Assembly (NCBI GenBank): GCA_004352715.1
Contig: SCFE01000097.1
Coordinates: forward strand, 91,545 to 155,544
Length of the DNA stretch: 64,000 nt
Direction: 5' to 3'
Source of the DNA: Hofstenia miamia
Taxonomy: Eukaryota; Xenacoelomorpha; Acoela
Positions 21,240-33,634 of the stretch are shown here, piece by piece (the stretch's first letter is position 1; every line of letters begins with the position of its first letter). Under the pieces are notes generated by a model. That model made no database searches. It was not told the DNA's origin and was given only the letters and a program-made list of their open reading frames with translations. Position numbers and translations under genes: made by a program.

Positions 21240-21730
21240 CTTCGAACATGGAGGGAAGATTAAACATTTATTTATGACAAAATATTCTGTTCAACACATC
21301 TTGTCAAGGATGATACAATTTATCGCATATTAAAAAACAAATCATACAACACGTGAAAGAGCAAATGATGCCTCGTTGTGTTGAAGAACTTATTAAAACA
21401 ATTAAATAAAGGGGTTTACATCAATAATTGCATTATTTTTGTATAGTGAGTTAATAACAGTGTATAGATGGATCAAATGCCAGACCAAGTAAAATGAATT
21501 AATTTGCAGCGTCAGAGACTTCAAGATAATTCTAGGCAGTGCAAAGTTGTGTGGATTGAGGAACTATTGGAAGAGCACAATTAGTTTTACGTACCCGAAA
21601 ATCTGCGCCCAGTCAACGTGGTCGACATATTACAATTATAACAGCTGTTTATAACACTGCAGGTCTTTTACAAAGCAAAGGATTGATTAGTGGTTGTAAA
21701 AATGAAAATTTTCCGAATGTAAATACTTTC
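21240..21730 (+). pseudogene. Highly decayed Tc1/mariner-like transposase remnant
   Basis: At about 21590-21710 one plus frame reads RTRKSAPSQRGRHITIITAVYNT..GLLQSKGLISGCKNENF in pieces, the 'S.RG..ITII.A....GL......G..N...F' pattern between the first and second catalytic Asp of Tc1/mariner-type transposases. Upstream (DTIYRILKNKSYNT at about 21313) resembles an HTH region. Many stops and frameshifts. Confidence 0.4.
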
Positions 21731-23553
21731 TCTCTGCTTTAATAATGCGCCATTTCACTAACAGACAAAAATACTACAGGACATTGCTTAATTAAGAGAC
21801 TGCCAACATATGCATGTTAACTAATCTCCGTTGAGCAGTGCTTCAATTCTTTTAAAGCTTCAATGAGAAGTACTTATCTGATCATTGACAAACTGTCCCA
21901 GATCCAGATGAAGCAATTGTGGTAGCAAGGTCAATAGTACTTGAAGATATTTATCCAGCGTCTCTGCCAGCAATTTCAGCTGCAGTTGTGGCCAACAATT
22001 ACTTACTAAATACGCTATTGTTTACATTTGAGACTCAAGCCACCTTGAAAGTAATTTTTCAGCAAAACACAACAAACTTGTATTCCAATTAAGGTGACCA
22101 AAACTACAAGTCGGAAAATTGTATACACAGTTCGGATAAATACATGCATACCTCGGATAAAACTGTAGTATATAGATGTAGATTAACGATGTCATTTATG
22201 GATTCGTAATTTAAAAACGAAAATTTTGAAATTAATACGAAAAGTAAACGATTTTATGAACAGCGTTTCAGGAATAACAAACAATTAATACAGAAAAATT
22301 AATTAATTTTAAGTTTAAATTCAATCACATTTATACATTTTAATGTTTCAACTCAGTGAGGTGTTGAATTCGCAAACATTTCCTCTCTATCTACCTCAAT
22401 ATCACAAATTTAACCTTTTTTTAAATGTTGGTTTTCTACTAACAGTAAAATTTGTGTTAATGGAAACACCTCTGTTTGAAAGTTACTAGCTGCGCTTCAA
22501 TTATATATTTATAGTAACTTATTATTGAGGTTATGTTTGCAGCATTTACTTTAATTTTCACCCCAATTTCAAATAAGTTAATGTTTTCATATACTCAAGC
22601 AAAAGTTCTAAATAAATGTTAGTTTGTTAGTAGTTCATTGCATGTAGCTATTTGCAGGTTCGAGTGGGCTGATTTTTGATATCGAAACTTAGTACAGTTG
22701 CAAATTTTTATAAATTTTTCGAAGGTAGATTGCAATCAGCTTTTTTTCTGTCAAAATCAAATATATTTGTTGAGCAGTCGAGTGATCGATGGCAAAAATG
22801 AGGCAGCGAAATTCATAAATTTTCACATTAAAAGAGTTAATTTTGTATTCTAGAAAATAACTACTTTCAAATTGATGTGTCATGGTTATATCTCAAACTT
22901 TTGCAAAGTTGCTGCTATTTATTTATTACTTGTAAAACCAACACAGTAATACTCTGAATGGTGCACGATATTTAGAGAGCAAAGTATCACCACAAGTACT
23001 CTTTATAGTGAACGCTTAATATAGGATGTTGTTTAGTAACTACAACTCCACAACAACGGTAGTTTGTTTAGTAAAAATCTTACTGTTCAAAACTTGGAAA
23101 AACATAACAGTCATTTTTTCACTATAAATCAGTTTTGTTGATATACATGTATACAATCTTTTGAGATATTCATTTTTGTATTACATATTTTTATTTTCAT
23201 TTTATTTCGAAGCATAATTCAAATAATGATTCTGTTTGAAAGTTTTTGTAGAATAACCAACCAATCATCTTGGAGCAAAAGATTTGTAAAGCAATTTTAC
23301 TTAAACATCGTGTAACAAAACATACAAACGTTGTGCAGTATTTGCTTCATTCTTTATGTCTCGTACAAATTTACAAAGTTTCACAGTGTACAAATATTCT
23401 TTAAAGTAAAACATATAAAATTGAATAATAACAACAACAAAACTACTATGGCACCCAAATGCAACCATTTTTGTAGTCTTAGCTCACTGTTAAGTTGTAC
23501 CTAACAATTATTGTTAATTGCTTTTCTCAGAATTATTCCATAAAAAATTCAAA
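21731..23553. other. AT-rich intergenic sequence, no gene seen
   Basis: No coding exon or repeat could be supported. This is the downstream flank of the receptor gene. Confidence 0.45.
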
Positions 23554-23559
23554 TTTATT
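23554..23559 (-). terminator. Candidate polyadenylation signal of the receptor gene
   Basis: AATAAA on the minus strand about 106 nt after the receptor stop codon (23665). Spacing is plausible for a short 3' UTR; in AT-rich DNA the hexamer can be chance. Confidence 0.4.
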
Positions 23560-23664
23560 CATCGTTTTATGAAAGAGCTTTCGCTTGGAAACATTAGAAT
23601 AGTTAGAGTTGTAGCGGTGATGTCACCCGCTCTGAGGTATTTGGTTGCATATGTGGTGAATTTG

Positions 23665-23943
23665 CTAATGCTCGCTTCCATTGGCTTTGGCTTTGGTTTT
23701 GGTGGTGTAGATTACCCAGTATGAGATACAGAGCCCAGCGAATGTGATTGGAAAAAAATAGCGTGAGAATCTGTCTATGGCACCGACATTGATATGTCGC
23801 TTCTTCTGACTACGGCGTTTGATGAGTTTTTTTAGTTTGACGAATGGCGATGTGTGTGTTTCATTGGTAGTGCAATAATCCATCGCGTGACGCAGAGATC
23901 CCCTCGAACCAATGCTGTCATCGCGTTGTAGTACTTGGAAATC
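23665..23943 (-). CDS. Receptor exon 8 (cytoplasmic loop, TM4, stop)
   Basis: Acceptor TTTCTTTAG, 92 codons plus TAG. A basic cytoplasmic loop (KLKKLIKRRSQKKR) precedes TM4, AIDRFSRYFFPITFAGLCI..WVIY, the canonical 'IDR.SR..FP..F' end of the family. The C-terminal tail is KTKAKANGSEH. Confidence 0.93.
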   Translation of the reverse strand, partial: DFQVLQRDDSIGSRGSLRHAMDYCTTNETHTSPFVKLKKLIKRRSQKKRHINVGAIDRFSRYFFPITFAGLCISYWVIYTTKTKAKANGSEH

Positions 23944-26900
23944 CTAAAGAAAAATGCATCATAACGATCATTTGCTTATAGCGACCAACAACAAAAATTT
24001 CCCCGGCCAAATTGGAGAAAAATTCCTTATAACAGCATTTGGTATCACGAACACTAAATTTTATTCATGTTTGCTTATCAGTTTTGTGTACATTCACAGC
24101 TGAACACTGCAGACCTAAATTACTTAATTGACGTTTTTGTTAATTTAAGAGATATTTTATTACAATATTTTTGTATATTGTCTGTTTCTACAACAATCAT
24201 GAATTGAACCCCAAGAAACTTATACCAAATTTTTTTAAAGACCATTTTTATAACGACCGTGTTTGATGTCTCCTTTACATGGTTGTTATAAAAACATTAA
24301 ATTTTCATGGATTTATTAAAACATCTCAATGGTAGAAATGTTTTCGATTCACCGTGCTTTTTTTAAAACATTTCATTTAATAAAAGTAAGTGTTTAATTG
24401 ATATCTATTGATTTATGCGCGAGATAAATATGTGGGTTGGCTCTTTATAAAGCCACCTACGTATATAATGTCGTCTTTTGATTAGAAATATAAATTTTTC
24501 ATTCTACCATTCGCCAACCAATGATAAAATGAAATCCCTTCTAATCCCTTCTGCTAGAATTTAATCCAACGTTATTTTATCACTTTTCGCCGTTGCGACA
24601 AAATGCTGATTGCGTCATACACTGGTGTTTAATCTCCTATTAATAGTTGAGCTGTATGTCTGAGGCATCAAAGCCCATTTTATGTACACTAATCAACTTC
24701 AGGAATGATATTGTTTGCTATGAAAACATACTCCAAATAGTCCCAAATTGCAAAATTCAATTGTCTACAGTCTTGCTAAAACTAGGTTACAGTATTTATT
24801 TCAAAGGCTGAGGCTTTCTATGTAGTGTTCAACTTGATTACCTTTCAACTTTTCTAAAAGAAATCATATTGCCTTATAACTTAATTTCCTTACCACACTG
24901 AGAGTTACAGACAATTCCAATTGTCAAAGGTTTCTAGGCAGTCACATTTTATTTATCAATTACTTTGTCTAACAATAGTAAGCGTCATTGATTTGGAAAT
25001 AAATACTATGTACATTTATAGCCTAACAATCACAAAGTGTTTTTTATTGTACTTCCAATCCTCTATATTTTAAGCTATGTTTTGGTTTTATCTTTTGGTC
25101 CTGAATGTATGGCGCCTCATAACAATGCCATTATGTATTTTTTAGTTAGCATTATCATATTTTAGAATTTGTAAAGGTACTTTTGATTTATTACTAAATA
25201 ATATTTTTGCACCATAAAATAATTTCAAGAGAAGTTTTAGGAATATGCTAAATGTACAGTGTTTGGCTAACGCTTTCTTATAGCAATCAGATTTTGGAAA
25301 TATTCCAAAATTTTGAAAAATAATACAAACAAGCTGTTATGCAAAAACTGAATCTAATTTAAATTTCAAAATGAAAATTTTGGTTTTTAAAGGCTCTTGC
25401 TGATGACAAAAACATATTCACTGGCCAACTTGATTTCATCGGAGTACATTCTACAGTATATAATCAAATTATACTTCGTGTTCAGCTTCATGCTTAAATT
25501 TGAACAGCAATACTTTTCCTGTACTGTTACTATATATGAACAGTAAAGTCATACTGGAATGTGTGAAATAACGTGAATTCTAGGGTATAATATTCAGTGC
25601 AAATATATACTAAAATCCTAGCGATAATGACATCTCCTACATACATTTAAATATCGAATTGAGGCTTGCATTTACCTTCGGGGTGGGATACCTAATTTTA
25701 ACTGGCTTTCGTGGTTTATCGAGATAGCAAACAGCAGCAAACTCGATGAGGGAGGCGAAGACGAACATGAAGCATCCCGCGAAGTAGACGTCAATGGCCT
25801 TCATGTATGATATCTTTGGCATGTTGGCATTTGTTGATGAGATGAGGGTAAGTAAGGTGAGAACCGTTGTTATGCCCAGAGCTGCACGCGCTGGCACGGA
25901 AGCCCTCCCCACCCAGAACGACACCCATGACACCATGACTATGAGCGTGCTTGGTATGTACATTTGAATGATAAAGTAGAGTGTGTTTCTACCGAATTCA
26001 AAACTGGCACCTAGAGTACTCCATTCACCTAAACGTTGTTTAATTATGCATAGAAGTACTGGTTTTTCACTTCCATTTAAGTTTCATATTCAATATCTAT
26101 AAGTTCAATTTCGCGATTTTTATTTACAACATAAATTTTATTACGTGATGTATAGAAGATCTATTTTTGAAGTTGTTAATATTATTACAGAAATAGATGT
26201 AAATGATTGGTTAGTTTTACCCGTTGATAAAGTTCTATTCCAGGAAGAGTGTGTGTAGTTGGTAACATTAAAGTTTGCTAACAGAATATCGTCGGCGAGT
26301 ACAATTGGGTTTTTGTCTGATTTCATCCAAAAGTATTGCATGTCGTCGGCGGTGTAGCCCCCTAAATGCAGTCATTATATGTACGCATTTGTTGGCTTTC
26401 ACATACAACTGGCAACACGAAGCTTGCAAGTTTGAGTATCCATCGGGAAGTATTTGAGGTCCATTGGGCAACGCGAAGTCACAGTCACTCTAAAAATACG
26501 TATTGTTCTTTCCATTGTATAAAATTACATCTATGGTTAGACTAATCTACGCCATTGCAACACCAGTAAACTTAAAGATTGTTTGACATGTTTAATTGGC
26601 CTCATTACTATCTGATTGCATGCATGCTTCTTCAGGTATTAACAAAAGAGTGTAATTTTTCCAAGACCATCTAAATGTTCCCCTCTATATTCCATTACCT
26701 AAGCTGCTCCACAGCCTATTTCCGTATAAAACACCGTTTTTACAAGTTTTTTGTGAACAATGCATCCATAAATTTTTTAGTTTTGAGAAATATTTTATAT
26801 ATTGCCTTTCCTTTAAAATTTCGCTAAGACCTATTAGTTATTGATTCCTGTTAGCAACTCTACAAATCTATCGCGCGTTATGGAGAACCAAAATTAATCT

Positions 26901-29092
26901 CATCAGACTCCGAGTTTCTAAAATTGCAAATTTCGACTCCGACGTAAAGTAGTAACTTTCAATTTAGGAGACTCATTGTTTCTCAACTTTTAATGCATAA
27001 ATTAAACCTTATTTGAGCGCTTAGAAGAAACAAAGCAAGAAATTAATATTTTAGTTACAACTGTGCTTTGTATTTGTCTAGTAATTACAAGATTAACATT
27101 CAAAACGAAATTTAATTCCACATCCATTTACCAAACAAATAATCACGTAGATGTCTAAATCTTTGAAATGGGTTTCCGTAGATTAATTTATTTAAGCATT
27201 TACTATGCGTTAAGTACATAATTTATATCATTTTTTTCAAAAATGAGCTTTCCTTTGCTTGTTTTGGAATTTGATAGACTTTTATGACGATTGCATTATG
27301 GTGACTTATACTAAGCATCGTATATGAAAGAATTGATTAATATCTCAAATACTATTCATAATTCGTTATTAATTTTAATTGGATGAAATGTGTCGAGCAA
27401 TGAATTTTGTTAGGTAATTTTTTTCCCTTGTTATTGTTTTATTTGCCTTTTAATACATTTTACATGATATTGTAGAAGTTTTACCCTGAATTGGTGTAAT
27501 TTATATCTGCAAGCCACAGAAATCATTTAAAAATACTGCCAATTTCTAGAAAATTGGGGGGGCACCGGCCACGTAAAGAAAGGCGTGTTGCTTTTGAATT
27601 AAATCATTTAACATCAATCATAATAACATATAGAACCGTCTTGTGACAACATTTTCTCATACGCTTCTTAATTGTCCGTTGACATTATCATCCCGTTGAC
27701 AATTACGCTCGCTTATTCCTTCCCACTGAGAAATCGATAATTAGTGGGAATCTGCCAGGTTAGTCACTGACGGTAGCAGGTCACTCATATGTCCAAAGTC
27801 AATCAAGCCATGGCAAAGATCTTTTTTATTATCAGTTTTACATTTAGGAATTGTCATCATGTTTTAAGATTAATTTTCTTGACCATTTTTATTTCTCATC
27901 CAACGCCAGTTTTTTAGTCTCTGAAGACGCCAAACAAGTAATTTTTCTAACCATTTGTCTAAAGCAGTGTTCCCAACTCTTTTACATAGTGGTACACTAT
28001 CAAGCTGCATATCCTTAGAAAAAGTAAATATTTTCTAATTCTAATGATTTAATGGTGAATTGGTGTGCCATGACATCAGTTCGCGGAACACTAGAAGAGT
28101 GCCGCGACACGGAGATTAGGAGCCACTGGCCAAATCTAATGTATTGTGGAAATCAAGTAACTCAAAAACACAAACTTTTTTAACATTCTTTGTTCGCTTA
28201 AATAAATGCCACCTAGTGGTAAAATAATCCGTTTTTCAATTATCTGTTCAACCTCCTTTATCAATTTTGTTCCCCGAATAGAAGTTGTGGAATAATCCTC
28301 CGTGCTATCTATTTTTTGTTTTGCCGAATTTTCAATTATTAAAAAAGTGTGATAAATGTTTGCGTTTAATATCTGAAATTTCATTACTGCAAACCACCTC
28401 GAAAGAAAAGGAAACTGTTGTTACGAACTAAAAATGCGAGTATATATCGTGATTTCTAAAACCCATAAATAAAAATATGATTCTTGTAGACCTATCAATT
28501 CTATAGAAAATACTCATGAATCATTAAACTTACAATATGTCCTTCTTTCATAATTAAAACTGCCTTTAAGACCCAAATTGTACTCAAAAGCTAGCCAAAT
28601 CTGTGAATGAACTTTTATAAACCCTACAGTAAAAAAGCAATTGCTGTGTTTATATGTTAACTTAAAAATTATTTATTTTGTTAGATTGTAATTCCATTCA
28701 CTATAGACAATAAAAATGGTAATGAGGGGCGTTTATCCCCCAATAGCTTCAAGAAATCTTTGATGGCTTTCCTCTTTGCTGAGCCCTTCTCCAACTTCGC
28801 CTACTCTTCCATTTGCTCCTATTTCATCCCCTGTGAATTTCCTCGCTGCCGTAAAACTTGACTTGTTTTTATTATTTTTTGTTGTGTATGCCTTCAGCGG
28901 CTAAATAAAGTCATTGATTATTATTATATATATATATATATATANNNNNNNNNNNNNNNNNNNNNNNNNNNNNNNNNNNNNNNNNNNNNNNNNNNNNNNN
29001 NNNNNNNNNNNNNNNNNNNNNNNNNNNNNNNNNNNNNNNNNNNNNNNNNNNNNNNNNNNNNNNNNNNNNNNNNNNNNNNNNNNNNNNNNNNN

Positions 29093-29128
<36 letters not shown>

Positions 29129-32100
29129 CAGAAAAGTATGTAAGTTTCATTAATAAGTTTTCAATAGTGGATTGATTTTTTACAGGTTGTTTTTCTAAAT
29201 GAAAAGTGCTGGCAAACTATTGAAAAATTTAATCTCATGGCTGTATTCATTTATTAACGTTGATAATATGCTGTTGCTATTAATTTTGCATTTAGTATTG
29301 TTGAGGTTATTATATAAATAGCGAAATTTAATTCGTATAATAATGTACGGTGTTACTGAATTGTCACAAATGCTCTAGTCGGCGAATTATATTTTGCTTT
29401 TGTATTGTCACACTAAACTCTTCTTGAATATTGGCTATAATACGTCATGGAAATTTCCAATCAATAGATGGTCTTGTTAATTGATTTTGGGCCATCATTG
29501 TAAAGAGGATAAATATCAATGTTCTTTTGTGTGTTTCTCCTTTGTGGATCAATAACCATTATACATAAGTCACTTGTCTTTTTCATAATTTATAGCCCAG
29601 TTTCAGAGTTCTATACACCTATTAAAGCGCTCTGTAATATTTCACATTTTAATGGCTTTTCATTGGATAATGCTCTTTGTCTTCGTTGTTATTTAATTTT
29701 TTAAAATATGCATTGATTTTTGCTAATTAATTTAATGCGACATTAATTATAGTAGAACTGACTTATTTGCACGTAAGTTTAAAACTGCCCAGGCGTGCAT
29801 TTTGTCAGAGTAATTGCAGACGAAACAAAGCGTTGACTAATATTGATTAACAATAACATTTTACGCAATAGTCATTTTAGACGTCTATATTTGTGTCTAA
29901 AGTCTGTTAATTTGCTTTTATCTTGATTTTTTATTTGCGTTGACGATACTCCCTTTTTATGGAAATTTTATACGTAAAGTTGCGGGAATCATTTTTTTAA
30001 AAATTTGTTAAGCCAACATAGCTTACTAAATGAAGTTTTCATTTATTTCAATAAATCACCAGTTCTTTTTGAAAATTAGGTTCTTTTTAGCTTAGGATTT
30101 ATCGATTGTCCTTTAAAATTAAGAGGAATAAGGACTTCACCAAAAAATACAAAATTCAATGATTGTGAAGAAATTTTTTGCCTGCTTGCTAATTAACTGG
30201 CGATTTAACTCAATCTTCAAAATTAATTACCATACACTTCTAGCAATAGTTCCTAGAGAAGCTACTTTTATAATCCACAATGCAACCGCATCACAAGTAA
30301 AAATTTACGTGCGCATCAAATTATTAGTTGAATGATAAACGATTGCTAAGTATTCTTAATTAGCAAATCACATGACTTGCTTAAAAAGTTTGCTTTTCTC
30401 AGTTTGGTAATGACAATTGTAACCAAAGTGGTAGGGAATTCAATAATTGAAAAAAACAGTGTTGCTTTGAATTATTTATAATTTCAATGAATCTTATGAG
30501 TTTTTATCAATAACAATCCCTACATGAATGTGAACCGAATTCGTAGTGCAATTTATATAATATGAAGGAAGCGAACTTTGACAAAGTTTTGCATAGAGCT
30601 GCACTCTTGCTGAGGCCTAAGATGTTGATGAAGGCTGTCTACATAATTTTGATTTGTAAAGGCAAATTTTGTGAATTCATCATTTATCTAAGCGAACGAC
30701 ACGGTTCAAACTTTCATAATTTCAACAGAAATGAGGTATGCGACAGTGGTAGCATGAATCTACAATCTATGTCTAACTAAGGACTGTTCATTGATGTTGT
30801 GAAATGGTTAAACAAAACTAAGCATACTTGCTCAAAAAACGTTATTCGGACTGTTCAAAATGTCATTCACTTTTAATGCAGAAATAATGGACCAGGGAAA
30901 TTAACTAAAAAGACTAAAAGAGTTCATCTAATGTTCGCAAAAACTATTTTTTGAATGTCAAATTTTATTTTGACTTTTTAATGAATCTTTTTCAGCTTTG
31001 ATTAGGTTTTAGTGTTGGAGAAATCTTACCTCATGCTCATGAGAATGCTGCCATTTTGATGAAGTCTGAAAAACACGTTTCTTTTCGTCACTTCGTGCAC
31101 GTAGGACTCCGTCTCTGTCTGGAAGAAAGAGTCTGGAAGCCACAGCTCACTGAGAAGATCCTGGGAGAGAACCAGAGGTTTGTCATTTTTAAACACGAGG
31201 CGTTTATCCACCCAATACTGTCGAAAGTATAAGCCAAGTCGAAATGTCTAAATTTACCAATATTTGTTTATTTAGGAAATTTTCAGCCATTCAATTGATA
31301 ATATTTTAATAAATATTAATTTTCTGAGCAAGCCTTTACAAAGAGACTGCTTAAACCTTCCCTAGCTCCATTCAATTAGGTTTATTGCATAGTATTTTAA
31401 GAAACACACACACACACCTAAGTCCCACAAAGTTTTCGCTTTATTTCAAAAGATTTAGATTAGATTAATACAACAAAGAAGTGTGAAGCGAATAGAATAT
31501 AAACTTTTGTCAACATAATGCAATTTTGAAAATTTGTACACACAAATGGAATCTGAGATTTTGGTTGCCACCAAAGTCTTGCGAAGTTTCTTGTGCACCA
31601 ATTTGTGAGTGTGAATGCCCAATGCACTGCTCTGCTTACAAACTATGCTGTACATTTAGGTTTTTCCTTTGTTAAGGGAATGTTACAGAATTTCAATAAA
31701 AAACTTGCATCTTCCATATCAACAGCAAAAACTGCCAAACACCAAGTTCGTTATCATTTTGTCTATTTAAAACCAGTCTACTACCACTGCAGTTCAATTA
31801 ATTTCCTTCGTTGAAAGTTTCTGGCATTCTCATTGGTCAAAGTTGTCTGAAGCATTTCATTCAATTTTAACGTAATTGAACCAATTTTCTGAATGTCATT
31901 CAGTTTCATTCTTGATCTTGATTTCCTATTGTGTCTCCTATCAATTAGTGAGACTACAAGGCCTTTTTCACTATTGGTTCAGTGTCACAATTCAGGTCAT
32001 TTGAATATTGTGCTTTAACTTTAAGTCTTTCCCGATTACAACCAAAATTAATTAGTGCAATATTTAGAATGAGTTCTTACCATATCAACTTCTGACACTG

Positions 32101-32623
32101 GCCCAAGACTCACGACGTACATTGTAGAATTGACAATTAGTGGTGGACCTGAAGGATTTGCTAGTAATCAAGGTTAATGAAAAATATCCTACCTCCGCTG
32201 TCGGGTCTCAGTCTCTTCTCATATTTTTCTGGATCTAACAAGCATTTGAGAATGTCGGATTCCTTGTCACCTCTGCAAGGTCTAAATAGAAATTCGAAAA
32301 CATTGAGTAAAAACATGTTATTTAAGCGAAGGAAATTATTTATTAAATCCTATTATAAATTCCTTTTTAAAAGGAAATAAATTACGAAGACATTGATGTT
32401 TGTAGTCTATTGGTCGAAATGTCATTTCATCTAGTTTTAAGAAAGTTATGCTGCTTGAAATTGACTGAATAATTGCCCCACATATAGCATACGCATTTCG
32501 AGAAGTCCGGGTATTCATAGAATAATTTCGGTTAGGATAAGGGTATGATAGAATAAAAGATTTCGAAAAACGTAACATACTCAAAATGAATAATCATATT
32601 GTTCTTTAACATTAATTCCAGAA

Positions 32624-32658
<35 letters not shown>

Positions 32659-33634
32659 CGCAATTGATACAAAATTATTTTGTAATAGTTTTAGATATAT
32701 CTGACTTGGCTCTTTTACTGACTGCAACTGACCGGGCTTGGGTTATGGCGCAAAGACCTGGGCTTGAAATCACTGTCCTGTTGCAATTCTGCAACTGCAT
32801 ACTATTCTGTGATGAGGCAAGTTCTCTTTCTTCTAATGAAGAACGATAGATTTTTGCAACATTGTTCTTAGGAAGATGTAGTGAGTGTGATATTGATATT
32901 TGCCATTTTTTATAATTGATTACAGTTAAAAATGATTGGATATGTAGGAAGTAGGCAGGAATTTTGTCTAATTTAACGGTTTGGGTATTCATTTAGTACC
33001 ACATAGCTATGATATTAATTCTTTAAAAAGTTTTGAAGATTTAAATCAAACTTGGTGATATAGATTGATTTTTCTTGGAAAACATAGAAATATCATGTTT
33101 AGAAGTTTCAACATAATGTGAGCACAACAACCTGACATATTGTAGTATAATAGGTAACGACAGTTTGGCGTATTTTTAGTACCCCTAAATAAATTGACTT
33201 CTGAATCTATAAAAATAGCGCAAACATCTCAATATATCATAGACTAAATTCTTTAATTGACTAGCCTTGTCTAGGAACGTGTTCTAAGATGAGTGACTTC
33301 ACGAGCTTCTATATATAGTAGCTCTTGGTTATAGACAAACACTATAGACAAAATTGAAACATTTTCACAGTCAAATCAGAGAATAATGATAGAGATCTGA
33401 TCAAAGGGATAGTTTATTCCAAGTTGTCTTTACTGATGCTCTAAATTAAATAAAACATTGTGGCATTTTGCGGCGGAACCAGTTTGCTAATTTTTTTATA
33501 GAGCGGGTATTCAAAAATTACACTGTATTCCTTGCTTTTTACAAAATGTGTGCCTGTATTTCAGATAGATAAGGATTAATGAGACAAAAACTACACAGAA
33601 GTACTGCTCTCCAACTCCTGATTTTGCATGGCAT
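23665..33634 (-). CDS. Cys-loop ligand-gated anion channel subunit (RDL/GluCl-like), 8 exons
   Basis: Exons: 33543-33634, 32193-32281, 32081-32148, 31030-31247, 26407-26489, 26221-26361, 25676-26028, 23665-23943. They sum to 1323 nt (440 residues plus stop) with every junction in phase. Order: signal peptide; extracellular ligand-binding domain with LYFRQYW (about 89-95) and WLPDSFF; Cys-loop Cys163-Cys177 (CPMDLKYFPMDTQTC); loop C without extra cysteines; TM1 at about 247-269; pore VPARAALGITTVLTLLTL with Arg278 at 0', Ala280 at 2', Thr284 at 6', Leu287 at 9'; TM3 at about 309-332; a short cytoplasmic loop of about 70 residues; TM4 at about 404-427. The PAR motif predicts chloride selectivity. 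TM2-TM3 is most like insect RDL, but loop B reads LRVASWGYT, lacking the Glu of GABA receptors and resembling GluCl. The ligand is therefore open. Confidence 0.93.
24000..25670. other. Receptor intron 7, no other gene seen
   Basis: AT-rich intron between exons 8 and 7. No repeat or nested ORF supported. Confidence 0.6.
25676..26028 (-). CDS. Receptor exon 7 (TM1-TM3)
   Basis: Acceptor CGTTTAG and donor AAG|GTAAAT, 353 nt. Encodes GEWSTLGASFEFGRNTLYF, TM1 (IIQMYIPSTLIVMVSWVSFW), the PAR pore entry and TM2, the TM2-TM3 linker SSTNANMPKISYMKAIDVY and TM3. Linker and TM3 closely follow RDL-type channels. Confidence 0.95.
26221..26361 (-). CDS. Receptor exon 6 (loops B, F and C)
   Basis: Acceptor GCATTTAG and donor ACGG|GTAAAA. 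The first codon, shared with exon 5, is Trp (TGG), giving ASWGYTADDMQYFW where the family usually has (E/A)SYGYT. No cysteine pair in loop C, which argues against a typical GluCl or glycine receptor. Confidence 0.9.
26407..26489 (-). CDS. Receptor exon 5 (Cys-loop)
   Basis: Acceptor ATTTTTAG and donor AGTT|GTATGT. Encodes VTVTSRCPMDLKYFPMDTQ, TCKLRVAS: the 13-residue Cys-loop and the start of loop B. It is 83 nt, and the frame continuing past the donor is not used. A 4.5-kb intron with a hAT MITE and a LINE 3' end separates it from exon 4. Confidence 0.93.
27965..28128. mobile_element. hAT-type MITE in the 4.5-kb receptor intron
   Basis: Ends CAGTGTTCCCAACTC and, reversed, CAGTGGCTCCTAATC: imperfect TIRs starting CAGTG, the hAT signature. 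Length is 164 bp without coding capacity. The flanks GTCTAAAG and GCCAAATC are a poor 8-bp duplication (about half the bases match), so the copy is old or the boundary is off by a few bases. Confidence 0.6.
28746..28925 (+). mobile_element. LINE 3' end fragment (same family as 16771-16925)
   Basis: TTCAAGAAATCTTTG..., a pyrimidine-rich stretch, GCCTTCAGCGGCTAAATAAAGTC and a TTATTATTA tail merging into (TA)n. The AATAAA hexamer plus tail fits a LINE 3' terminus in sense orientation, lying in the receptor intron opposite to the gene. Confidence 0.55.
28925..29123. repeat. (TA)n microsatellite with 148-N gap
   Basis: About 20 bp of (TA)n, 148 N (28945-29092), then about 31 bp of (AT)n. The true length is unknown. 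Confidence 0.9.
31030..31247 (-). CDS. Receptor exon 4 (loops D, A and E)
   Basis: Acceptor AATTTAG and donor ATGAG|GTAAGA. Encodes TFRLGLYFRQYWVDKRLVF, LLSELWLPDSFF, HEVTKRNVFFRLHQNGSIL and MSMR, with the invariant 'W.PD.FF' and 'G.ILMS.R' features. Confidence 0.94.
32081..32148 (-). CDS. Receptor exon 3
   Basis: Acceptor CCTTCAG and donor ATG|GTAAGA, 22 codons plus 2 bases. Encodes GPPLIVNSTMYVVSLGPVSE, matching the 'GPP..V.V..YV.S...VSE' strand of the family. Confidence 0.9.
32193..32281 (-). CDS. Receptor exon 2 (start of mature extracellular domain)
   Basis: Encodes GDKESDILKCLLDPEKYEKRLRPDSG, the 'L...YDKR.RP..GG' segment at the start of Cys-loop receptor ligand-binding domains. Donor GGAG|GTAGGA. 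Two acceptors give the same phase: CTATTTAG (start 32281) or TTGCAG (start 32272), differing by three codons. Confidence 0.85.
32627..32656. repeat. (TA)15 microsatellite in receptor intron 1
   Basis: An uninterrupted TA run between receptor exons 1 and 2. Confidence 0.95.
33543..33634 (-). CDS. Receptor exon 1 (signal peptide), predicted
   Basis: ATG at 33634 gives MPCKIRSWRAVLLCSFCLIN..., a short basic start then a hydrophobic run, as in a signal peptide. The donor TTTT|GTAAAA leaves phase 2, exactly what exon 2 requires. Chosen from phase and signal-peptide character, not homology; an in-frame ATG at 33811 is less likely. It could instead be chance. Confidence 0.55.

Noticed and set aside
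32664-32849. 61-codon plus frame in receptor intron 1
   Set aside because: No domain, overlaps intron, starts at a microsatellite.
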